This document shows positions 47,387-57,001 of a DNA stretch of 64,000 nucleotides, in pieces. How positions within the stretch are numbered: the first letter of the stretch is position 1; each line of letters starts with the position of its first letter. The stretch is from positions 72,501 through 136,500 of the forward strand of contig JAJOZX010001734.1 of assembly GCA_023014485.1 (NCBI GenBank). The letters run 5' to 3'. The position numbers and the translations under genes were made by a program. The notes under the pieces were generated by a model. That model did not search any database. It was not told the origin of the DNA and saw nothing but the letters and a program-made list of their open reading frames with translations. This stretch comes from Bathynomus jamesi. Its lineage: Eukaryota > Arthropoda > Malacostraca > Isopoda > Cirolanidae.

Positions 47387-47481
47387 TTAACCCTTTAACG
47401 CCGAAGGTTTTTGTAGGGTTAAGTCTAAATGCGTGTATTTGAAACGCTAAGTATTCGACTCAGTCGGCGTTAGAGGGTTAA
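47387..47481. mobile_element. piggyBac-type MITE (TTAA target)
   Basis: TTAA (47387-47390) is followed by CCCTTTAACGCCGA, and TCGGCGTTAGAGGG is followed by TTAA (47478-47481). Inverted ends starting CCCTTTRACGCC and TTAA duplications are the piggyBac signature. It is nested in the upstream untranslated part of the Tc1-like element. A half copy lies at about 47918-47940 because of the tandem duplication. Confidence 0.8.
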
Positions 47482-47768
47482 TACCTGCAATAAATAAAGA
47501 ATTTTATATATTTTTATAATCACTAAAAACTATTTCGATATAAGTAAACATGTAAGCTGCAAATGGGAGGAGGCTAAGGTTTTGTGGAACCCCATATATT
47601 CAATGAGACTTGAAGAGTTGCCTACAGATCGTTGTTAGTATTTTACTTATTAAACCCATGATGTGAAGGTTTATTGAAAGAAAAAAGTAGGTGTACACAC
47701 ACACACACACAGACACAGTATCATATATATATATATATATATACTGTATATAATATATAATATATATA

Positions 47769-47812
<44 letters not shown>

Positions 47813-48211
47813 CTTTCATGAGTATCAGTTGCTGTATGTACAAATAAAACATGAAATGAAGATAAAAACTTATTGACACTGAGGAGCCCTATTCTAAAAA
47901 AAATGCTTGCACCTACTCAGTCGGCGTTAGAGGGTTAATACCTGCAATAAATAAAGAATTTTATATATTTTTATAATCACTAAAAACTATTTCGATATAA
48001 GTAAACATGTAAGCTGCAAATGGGAGGAGGCTAAGGTTTTGTGGAACCCCATATATTCAATGAGACTTGAAGAGTTGCCTACAGATCGTTGTTAGTATTT
48101 TACTTATTAAACCCATGATGTGAAGGTTTATTGAAAGAAAAAGTAGGTGTACACACACACACACACAGACACAGTATCATATATATATATATTATATAAT
48201 ATATATATATA

Positions 48212-48262
<51 letters not shown>

Positions 48263-49178
48263 TGCGGGTTGCTTCTACAGAGCTTCAATTTAATATTTAG
48301 GAGAAATCCAATGACAAGGAGAAATGTAAATGCCATGAAAAGTCTTCTTTATTGCGCAACGTTTCGAGCAATACGCTCATCTTCAGGCTGTTTAATAACA
48401 ATGTGAAATTAAAATCATATTGAATGAAAAACAAACAGAAATTTCTATAACCTATTCGTAAGACAAATTTTAAAAGACTGAGAAAAGAGGTTAAGTTCTA
48501 AGTTATACAGATTTACATATAAAAATTAAGAAGTTATTTTAAATACATGTAGTAAATGTGAAATTAATACACTGGAAAAATTACCAATAGTACACTGGAA
48601 CAATGGAGCTATCTACCTTACACAGCAGTATCCGAGGCCGACTAATTTGAGCAGAGGAAACGGGAACGAAGGATGGCGAGGGAGATAGGGGAAGGAGGGA
48701 TTATAAGGAATTGGGGAAGGAGGAGGGATCATAGCAAATTGAGAGGGACGGACGATGAGTCAACATTCAGACTAGGGGACAATGCTTTAATGAAAAGGGA
48801 TTCTAAAATTCTTAGTGAGTTGGGACAAGTATTACAACCAAGAATTTTAAAATTGTCTAAAGTGACATCAATTTTGCATTTGATGCTATGTTCACGAATG
48901 CTCGAGGCTTCCTTAGTTTTTAAAATTTTACCTGTTCGGCCACTTATTCAGACAGCCTGAAGATGAGCGTATTGCTCGAAACGTTGCGCAATAAAGAAGA
49001 CTTTTCATGGCATTTACATTTCTCCTTGTCATTGGATTTCTCCTAAATATTATATATATATATATATATATATTTCTTTCATGAGTATCAGTTGCTGTAT
49101 GTACAAATAAAACATGAAATGAAGATAAAAACTTATTGACACTGAGGAGCCCTATTCTAAAAAAAATGCTTGCACCTA
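47461..49178. repeat. Tandem duplication around an (AT)n tract
   Basis: Block A (about 47461-47735, including the Tc1 right end) recurs at about 47918-48185. Block B (about 47811-47917, TTTCTTTCATGAGTATCAG to CTTGCACCTACT) recurs at 49072-49180. Each A-B pair is joined by (AC)n(AT)n. So one ~457-bp unit was duplicated, and the second copy was then opened by the inverted element at 48268-49051. The duplication is younger than the Tc1 and piggyBac-type insertions. Confidence 0.85.
48268..49051. mobile_element. Inverted pair of Penelope-like terminal repeats
   Basis: Arms at 48292-48391 and 48952-49051 (100 bp each) are near-perfect inverted copies around a 560-bp unknown core. Each arm reads outward CCTGAAGATGAGC-loop-GCTCGAAACG, then TTGCGCAATAAAG. 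The CTGAAGATG..CGAAACGTTG pattern is familiar from Penelope-like elements and relates to their hammerhead-like ends. No GIY-YIG or reverse transcriptase is present. It lies in an (AT)n tract. Confidence 0.65.
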
Positions 49179-49721
49179 CTGTTCTACTTTGTTGGATAAG
49201 CAATATTCATCACTAAAGTCTATTAAAAATTCACATAAACCTTTAGCTATAAATTCACTGGGCACCTTGTCGTGGTATACATGAATGAAGTGATAGAAAT
49301 ATTTTAAACTGTCCATAACCACAAGATTCGCATTTAATAACATATATGTGTACTCAGTGAAGTGTAACATGACGTAATAGGTATTGTCGTACCATTCGTC
49401 ATTGAGTTTTATAATCCATTGTCTCTGCTTCTCTTCAGCGAACGTAGATGCCTTCACTCCACACTGGACGTATTCTTTCACACATTTTAAGCTCACAACA
49501 TATTTTATCACGTCTTTTGCATTGCGGGAGCTTGTCACGCTCTCATCAGAAAATCCATAAAGTATCTGGGCATCCTGTTCACAGAGTTTACCACGATTTA
49601 ATTTAGACTGAACTGTCTCAAAAGACCGCTGACTAGAAATTCTTTGAGTGTTCACCACATCTGTAAAGTTTACTGAATACCACTTCTTGAATGTAGAACA
49701 TACAATATCAGTGGCAGCCAT
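49176..49721 (-). CDS. Unknown Polinton-associated gene, copy 2
   Basis: This is an intact 181-residue frame from an ATG at 49721 (MAATDIVCSTFKKWYSVNF). It is homologous in its first ~85 residues to the gene at 20036-20476 (CSTF.KWY; NTQRI; LNRGKLCEQDAQILYGFSDE; LKCVKEYV). The C-terminal half (WIIKLNDEWYDNTYYVMLHF, LLNANLVVMDSLKYFYHFIH, GLCEFLIDFSDEYCL) has no counterpart that I can align in copy 1. It is rich in aromatic residues and lacks membrane segments. Its leader, like that of copy 1, begins with (GT)n and TACAAGAAA on the coding strand. Being uninterrupted while the polymerase pieces around it are broken is notable. Function unknown. Confidence 0.65.
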   Translation of the reverse strand: MAATDIVCSTFKKWYSVNFTDVVNTQRISSQRSFETVQSKLNRGKLCEQDAQILYGFSDESVTSSRNAKDVIKYVVSLKCVKEYVQCGVKASTFAEEKQRQWIIKLNDEWYDNTYYVMLHFTEYTYMLLNANLVVMDSLKYFYHFIHVYHDKVPSEFIAKGLCEFLIDFSDEYCLSNKVEQ

Positions 49722-49908
49722 CCTTATTTAATCGTCAACGTGAGAAATCTTCAACCGGTGAAAGATACGTCCAGACAACAAAAGCTATGCGGTCAATTGA
49801 GCAAGGCGGGAAGTAAGTGTGCCCTTCCAAAGGGGCTCGTAGACGGAGTCACTTGACGCGCTTTTTATTGGCGCGCGCACCATAAAATGGGCTGGTCTTA
49901 GATTTCTT

Positions 49909-49944
<36 letters not shown>

Positions 49945-49998
49945 TCAAAGGAAAAATGAACCGTTGAACTGAAATATAAATTTATTTAAACCTCACGT

Positions 49999-50551
49999 TG
50001 TAGTAATTAATCTTGATTAATCTTTCTTATTTTCCTTTTGGTACTATTTTGCTCTTTCTTTATTCCATTTCTCTTCTATCATTAATCATTCTCTTTACAC
50101 TCGTTTCACTGCCTTTCGGTGTACTTTATAAATGCGGGTAGCATGACCGAGTTGAGGCGCCGTTATAATTTGAACCGAGCATGGGAGACCGGGGGGATTA
50201 ATTATACTCTTCATTAACATTTTACTAACTTTATTTATACCGAAAACACTTAGTTAAACGGGGTAATGCGAGGGGGGAATTTACGTTAACATTTATTCGG
50301 AGAGAGATACGAAATACTCTTCTAAATTCACAACAACATCTTAACACCTTAATAAACTCAAGGCCGCTCGATGACTGCCGGGCATTCCTACCCAGCCTCT
50401 AGCCCGTGTTCAGGCGCTGTCAACTCGTATTTTTATATTTCTTTTATAAGCAAACCATTATTTATCGTAATTACATTTATTAAATATTATTATCATCTTT
50501 ATTAATTTCTTATAACCAAAACATTCTAATTTTTAATTAGACATTACTACA
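49999..50551 (+). repeat. Left LTR-like direct repeat
   Basis: The repeat shares with 54219-54784 a continuous block from GGTACTATTTTGCTC to TTAGACATTACTACA. It includes AGCATGACCGAGTTGAGGCG and GGGCATTCCTACCCAGCC. A TATA-like ACTTTATAAATG lies near 50123. Confidence 0.85.
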
Positions 50552-53500
50552 CACGCATCAGCCCCTTGAAAATAAGTTTTACACCAGGAAAACTTATTAA
50601 TATCGTTTAACAAATTTATTTATTTATTCAACAAAGTTATTTGTTTTGCAAATTTTTTTCTCTAACAAATTCAAGTTAGATAGAGAAGAAATCATTAGAA
50701 TGACAAATTCCACACATCAGATATTTTGTATCATTTTATAAAAATCGAAAACAAACTATAATTTTCACAACATTTGCATAAAATAACATTAACTTTTCAC
50801 ACTAATAATAAAATTACAACATGTAACGTGAAAAATAACGGACAATTTTCTTAATGGTTACAACAAATTTCAAGTTCACAATCTATTCCAGCGATTCCTC
50901 ATCAAAGATCGCTTTACATTCGAAACAATTATTTATACAGTTACATAGTTACTATCAGAGCAACATAGAAAAAATAAGAAAAAGTTTTCATATAAAATAC
51001 TGACCGACCTGAGTGCACATACTATTTCACGAAACAAAACAAATATGGGCAATAATCGCACCCTTTCACTTATAATTTCATTACATAATAATCAGTACAT
51101 TTATAGCTGGACGTTGTTTAGATCACAATCCGCACAGTTGACAACGGACTTCTTCAATTTTCAATCGCAGCTCTCCTGCTCACTTCACTAGAATGCAAGG
51201 GATTGCATCACCATGCAACAGGTCAGCACGCTTTAGGTTGGTTCCGCTCTCCCTCCAAATGGCGAAAAAAAAAAGAGAGACGTCCAATTCTAAGAGGATC
51301 AGGGCGGGGGAGATATACTGAAAGTAGAACAACGCAACGGAATTGGACGGAATTTGCAATTCTAGAAGTCGACGAATCAACTCGCCTGTCTCATTTCGAC
51401 TTTTATCGGTGAACGCTGCTCTTCCTACGTCCAGCTGAGGGACTCTCTTACTGGCAATAATCAAACGATCACTTCGCCGTAGGCGTCTTCGCAATGAACC
51501 TACTGTATGTCTGTATGGACAGTACTGTAAAGCCTTAGACACTCGTTCAAACTCTCGTGGTTTGCCTACCGAGTGCTAAAACACATTTAGCGGAGCATCG
51601 AGCTGTGTGACCAGCTACTGTACTGCCCGAAAAAAACCAGTAGACCATCTTCGACCGAAACTGTCCTGTGCCAAGTCCCTGCACAATCGGTTTCTCTTCT
51701 CTCACTCTTCTCTTCTCTTCTCTTCTGAAACTGTCCTGCGCCAAGTCCTTGCGCATTCGGTTTCTCTTCTCTCTTTCATCGGTGATCGATCACCTATCGG
51801 GTCAACTAAACTAATGGATGGAACTCAGATCCAACTTAGTTGCCTCCAAATCGAGCCTCTCGAAATTATGCTAAAAAATTATTCGAAACGTTTGTACTGC
51901 TACTGATTATTATCATTTCATATTTAATTTACCGAATTTTCTCGACATTTCACTTCGAAACAATAACTATAATTTGCTCTGGCCAAATTCACGGAAAAAA
52001 TTGACAAATCTCAAAATTTCGCAAAAATTTAATGACGCATAGCGACCAATAAGGTCACTTATGGCAGTAACATCGGAGAAGATAAAAAAAATCATAAAAC
52101 GCAACGAAACAAAACTGTACAGTAGAAATATAAAAGCGCCCATACATAGTCACCGTTATTATAATTTAACAAATATTATTATTCAAACTACCTTCAGAAA
52201 TTACATCGATACATTTAAATACAAAAGACAAAAATGAAACCCAGAAACTTCATGTCATCAATTCTCTGAAAATCACGAACCCTCTTACACTTTGGGGGAA
52301 GCACACATAGTTACCACAAAAACGTTACTGGCCATCTAAAAGGCTCCATCTCCGGTTAACACTCTAGCTACAGTTTTAACTGCATCAGTAACCCCAACTG
52401 AAGTTTGAAAAATAACAATTTTCCAAAACAATCATTAAATATAAACAATTTAAATATTAATACCGAAAAGTTACTTTAATACATTAATTCCAACTTGAAA
52501 CGCTAAATTTCATAGGAGTTTTCCTGAGAGACAACTCTCTCCTTCAACACAAAACCCAGTATGGTTTGTAAATTACAAAAGTTCCAGTAATTTATCATTT
52601 CCAAATGAAACTACAAATTTACATCGTTATTCTAAATAAGAACAGATATTATGAACCCAAAAATACACGCAACCTACTATGTAAACAAAAAACCAAAACA
52701 CACCATTGTACAATGAATGTGTACGCTTTGTTTGTAAGCGAGACTATATAAAAAATATTCCTACCCGAACAAAATGCATTTACAGCCGGACATAATTTTG
52801 TAATATTCTCTATGCAAACGCGCGAACGTAAAAAAAAAAATTTTTAATACCCAAAATAAAACATTAAACAAAAAAAAACACCCTAACACAATAAAATTCA
52901 ATTTCAGAATAATACAACATTTAAACAGCCTAAATATACAAAATATCACTCGGAATTGTCTTGAAAATGAAAGAAAGAAAAAAATAGACAACAACAATCA
53001 ACCCACCTATAAAAATATAAACATTAATGAATATATAAAAAAATTCAAACAAAGAAATTAATTTATCAAAAGAATTTACGAAAACAATTTTTCTATTCCA
53101 ATTTAAATTTTTATCTTTTTATAACAAATTTTGCTTATTTTGAAGTCTCTCACAATTTATATACGGCAAGCATAATAAACTTGAACAGTGCGAATTTGAC
53201 CCAGTGTAAATTAATGTCTTTAACGATTATTTTTCGACTTTAAACTTTAAAATTAACTTAACAGTATAAAGCGAACTGAAAAAATACAAAGCGATCTTTA
53301 AAAGTAAACACACTTGATGTTGATGTGTCGGCCTGTAAATCCATTATATACATCCAGTCAAAGAATAATCTTAAAAACTACCTAATAAATTCTGGAAAAT
53401 TTTGCTACTCGCTTATTGAATCTCTTAGAATGCTCTACTATATATACATACATATACATATACATTTTTATTACCTAGAAATGCGTCACTATACGCTCAT

Positions 53501-54218
53501 TTTAAACCTTACCGTATAAAAATGCATGTCACAATCCATTTAAACAACTAAAATAATTTTATTCATATTATTATTTAATTATTATTTAATTATTTAATTC
53601 GTATTGTTATTATTATCATCATCATCACAATTATTACTAATTCCAAAATTGTAAACACAAAAAGACTTTAAACACAAAATAGGTAGGCTTTAAGTGGAAA
53701 GGAAAGAAAAAAAATGAATGAATCACAGGACAGCAATTATCAATTTTGAAATTTTTCTCTCCGACCGAACGAAACGAAATCTAAAGATAAAAACGGAGTG
53801 AGGAAGGAAACAAACGACTCTCGAATTTTGACTCTAATTTTATTTTTTACTCCACATTCATTACAACGGTCTCGACAAGACCAGTCAGAGAAATTTTGGG
53901 TCAAAGCAGTTTGGAAATCTAGACTCCAACGAAAAGAGAAAAAAAAAAAATTTTGACCGCGAAAATTACGAAGACGCTCCTAGGATTTTCAAAGTGAGAC
54001 GCCATTTTGAATTACATTTACAATGAATTGTTAAGAAATGAAAATCGAAATTTGCTTGCAAATGGGGTACACAATGCATTTTACCATTTAAATTATCGAA
54101 ACAGAATATTTATTAATGCTATAATACGGGTAGCAACAATTTTAACCGAAATATAAGGCACGTGGGAAAGCCCCGTAAGTAAATATAATTAGGACAATCG
54201 CTTGCCACCAAAATTTCG

Positions 54219-54784
54219 TGATTAAGCCTTTTCAACCTTTCTTATCTTGCATTTGGTACTATTTTGCTCTTTCTTTATTCCATTTCTCTTCTATCATTAA
54301 TCATTCTCTTTACACTCGTCTCACTGTCTTTCGGTGTACTTTATAAATGCGGGTAGCATGACCGAGTTGAGGCGCCGTTATAATTTAAACTGGGCATGGG
54401 AGACCGGGGGGATTAATTATACTCTTCATTAACATTTTACTAACTTTATTTATACCGAAAACACTTAGTTAAACGGGGTAATGCGAGGGGGGAATTTACG
54501 TTAACATTGTAGTCGGAGAGAGATATGAAATATTATTCTAAATTCCCAACATCATCTTACTGTAACACCAAAAAAACACCTTAATAAACTCAAGGCCGCA
54601 CGATGACTGCCGGGCATTCCTACCCAGCCTCTAGCCTGTGTTCAGGCGTTGCCAACTCGTATTTCTATATTTTTTTTTATAAACAAACCATTATTTATCG
54701 TAATTACATTTATTAAATATTATTATCATCTTTATTAATTTCTTATAACCAAAACATTCTAATTTTTAATTAGACATTACTACA
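54219..54784 (+). repeat. Right LTR-like direct repeat
   Basis: The repeat is about 95% like the left one by eye, with a 16-bp insertion (TGTAACACCAAAAAAA region near 54561) and a shortened AT stretch. It ends ATTACTACA before the CTCACGT flank. Confidence 0.85.
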
Positions 54785-55084
54785 CTCACGTAATAAAGAA
54801 ATAAACTAAAATGTTACCAACAAGTAAATAAACCCTAAAACAAACGATATATAAATATATAACGACTATTCACGCCCAACAGTAACTAAAGGGCACAGTG
54901 TCGTAGGTTCCTGGAACTTGTTACCGTTTCTTGTTGGTGTTACGACACACCTTCGTCGTTCTAAGATCCTTTCCACTTCACAACTTCTGTGAACGGAAAT
55001 TATGAGTGCCTACAACCAAATATGTTGGCTGGGCATCCTCAGATTCGTTATCTTCTAAACTCTTCTAAATTCACCTTCTAAACT

Positions 55085-55935
55085 GACGGTTTGCACGGTT
55101 TAATGTGATGCCTTTAGCCTTCACGACGTACTTGAACTCATCCCCGACCTGCATACGTACCCCGTAAATTTTTGTGCTTGTTGAAACAAAAGAATCGGCA
55201 TGGGCACTATCCCCATACTCATCCTTGACCCCCATCACTCAGCTCCCTGATGAATTTACCAATAGAGGGCATACCTTCTCTCGTCGTGAATATCACGCTA
55301 TCTGTTTCCGAGTACAGAACCCGTCGTCCAAGAGATTGCATCAGCCTCCAAAGCTTGATGCGCGCGAAGCCTGCTCTGAAGCTAGATACAGGTATGTTTG
55401 TGACACGTGATCTATTCATAGACATCTTTGTTCTATTGTACCGTATTATGTACGTGTTACCCACATTCGTGATTTCCATGAATTCTTTATCCACGGCGTT
55501 GGCGTAGTCCCACTCTTCGTTAAAACTTTGAGCTAGCTCGTCGTTCCCCTTGTCTGTATTCTATATAAATTTGTCCCATAAACTATTTAGGCACAACTTT
55601 GCACTAAAGCGCTTGAAAAGCTTTTCGCAATTTGGTTCCGTTCAAGCTGTATTCCTACACGATCATGGTAGTGCTGGATATATACTGTTTTTTTATCTTC
55701 GGTCTGAACGCCGCGCGGGTTTCCTGATGCTTCTACTTTATCATTCAAAACGTATTTATATACGGTGTGAAGAGGTTGGGCAACTTCGGAAACCTCCACC
55801 AAACAGACTAACTACACATTCTAGAGGGGTCCACTACCATTGTATGTTTGATCTACCTTATTTCTTCGCGATAATGTTCACCGGAATCCAACCTTGCATC
55901 ATACTCGTGTTCCCATAACATTGTGAGTGAACTGG
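55085..55935 (-). pseudogene. Polinton DNA polymerase B, copy 2, C-terminal part
   Basis: Read on minus, the order is a block near 55930-55835 (HEYDARLDSG-like, KHTMVVDP) that matches the stretch before motif A in copy 1. Next is 55802-55587 (KVEASGNPRGVQTEDKK, IQHYHDRVGIQLERNQI), corresponding to the stretch after motif A. Then 55494-55219 has NVGNTYIIRYNRTK and motif C VLYSETDSVIF, and a C-terminal piece reaches about 55085. Motif A and about 450 bp around it are deleted between the first two blocks. Motif C reads SETDSV where copy 1 has ADTDSV. Frameshifts break it in several places. Same protein as 15040-18740. Confidence 0.87.
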
Positions 55936-56161
55936 GAGTTTATAAATTAGTCGCTGGGACGGGTCCATGCAAGTGTCGAGCGGGTTTCCTAATGGGTCGC
56001 TCGAGTGTAGACAACGACGATGGACTATGAATCCCGGAGGTGGTCCCCTTGGTTGGAGTCCGAGTTATATCCGAAGGATGATGGACAACGTCACTCTTGG
56101 GTTACGAGAACTCCAAAAAAAAACTCTTTGGAGGTGTCGCGTCCCACGGCAACACTAGTGG

Positions 56162-56515
56162 AGGGGCAGGGACAATTCGACGTGGCCGACTCGATGCGAC
56201 CCAACTCGATGTGGCCGACTCGATTTTAGCACAACTCGATGTCAAGCCAAGTCGATGCCAGGCCAAGTCGATTTCATTTTCTTTATATATTTAATGTAGG
56301 TTAACTGAATGCCCGGTTAGGTCAACTGTACGCCCTTGACGATTGGTTAGGTTAAGTTGTGATATTTTCGTTAAAACTAACGAAAATATCCCTTAGGGAT
56401 ATCACATCGAGTTGTCCTGACATCGAGTCCGCCACATCGAGTTGTCCTGACATCGAGTCGGCCACATCGAGTTGGGTCGCATCGAGTCGGCCACATCGAA
56501 TCGTACCCAACCCCT
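56162..56515. mobile_element. Fold-back element with minisatellite arms
   Basis: Both ends read inward AGGGG..GGG.AC.ATTCGA, then repeated ACTCGATGTGGCCG and ACTCGATG.GACCCA units. The arms are inverted tandem arrays of about 15-27 bp units (56168-56275 and 56400-56505). The centre (56290-56395) holds GTCAACTGTACGCCCTTGAC and a small AACGAAAATATC hairpin, as in the MITE at 36134-36334. The flanking 5-mers AGTGG (56157-56161 and 56516-56520) match. Confidence 0.75.
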
Positions 56516-56519
56516 AGTG

Positions 56520-56706
56520 GACGCATCAGGATCACACGCCTTGTAATAAAATGTTTGTGATCTCCACTGACCACTCCTACCTCGGTTAGCTGTAAAGTTT
56601 CGGAAAGGTTACCTTCAAATGCTTCCTGATTTCGTTCACGGAGCAGGGTGGAGACTTCGGAAGAAATCACTGTATCTATATTGAGTTTCCCGGTGAATGG
56701 AAACAA
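56520..56706 (-). pseudogene. Unidentified coding fragment upstream of the fold-back insertion
   Basis: A minus frame of about 60 residues (LNIDTVISSEVSTLLRERN, SETLQLTEVGVVSGDHKHF, RRVILMRPL) reads like protein, then runs into the fold-back element. It may be part of Polinton copy 2, since polymerase pieces flank it on both sides, but I could not match it to copy 1. The stretch 56710-57000 has GTTAAC-type AT-rich sequence similar to 4080-4170. Confidence 0.35.
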
Positions 56707-57001
56707 CGGAGTTAACTTTAACAGGGTTTTTATTAACTCACTTCGATTTCACAATCTTTTGATAAGAACAATTGAATTTGGTTAAATTTCAGAAGTGAAA
56801 GTTATATGATTAAAAAGAATCAGTTAAGTTGCACAATGTACAATTTTATGATTCATTTAATTTTACGAAGTGAAGGCTATATGAGTCTCAAGATGAGGTT
56901 TAATATAAAATAAATCGTAAAATTAGTTAAGAAGCACAATGTACAATTTATGCTGCTGTTTTTTTTAAAGGAATCTGCGGCAGAGTTTATAAATTGTTTA
57001 A

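Larger units (their letters stand above)
46362..47594 (-). mobile_element. Tc1-like element with TA target duplication
   Basis: The left end CGGGGCTCCAATAAACCTTA and the right end read backwards (TGGGGTTCCACAAAACCTTA) are inverted repeats, each flanked by TA (46360-46361 and 47595-47596). A (C)n run interrupts the left end at 46382-46395. The element is 1233 bp long and carries the transposase gene below. Confidence 0.88.
49999..54784. mobile_element. Non-coding LTR-type element (LARD-like) in Polinton copy 2
   Basis: Direct repeats of about 550 bp bound a 3.7-kb interior: 49999-50551 and about 54219-54784. The outer ends are TGTAGTAAT and ATTACTACA, an inverted TG..CA pair, and the flanks CTCACGT (49992-49998 and 54785-54791) match perfectly. 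Each repeat has TTTATAAATGCGGG and a GGCGCCGTTATAAT block. The interior is AT-rich, has a 65-bp tandem duplication near 51657-51775 and (ATT)n near 53565-53620, and encodes nothing recognisable. No clear primer-binding site or polypurine tract was seen, and the 5' start of the second repeat is diverged, so LTR status is probable, not certain. Confidence 0.65.

Noticed and set aside
51180..51542. Coding sequence in the LTR-like element
   Set aside because: A single frame without recognisable motifs or homologous frame elsewhere in the window.
56020..56294. Plus-strand frames across the fold-back element
   Set aside because: They run through inverted minisatellite units and share no protein motif.
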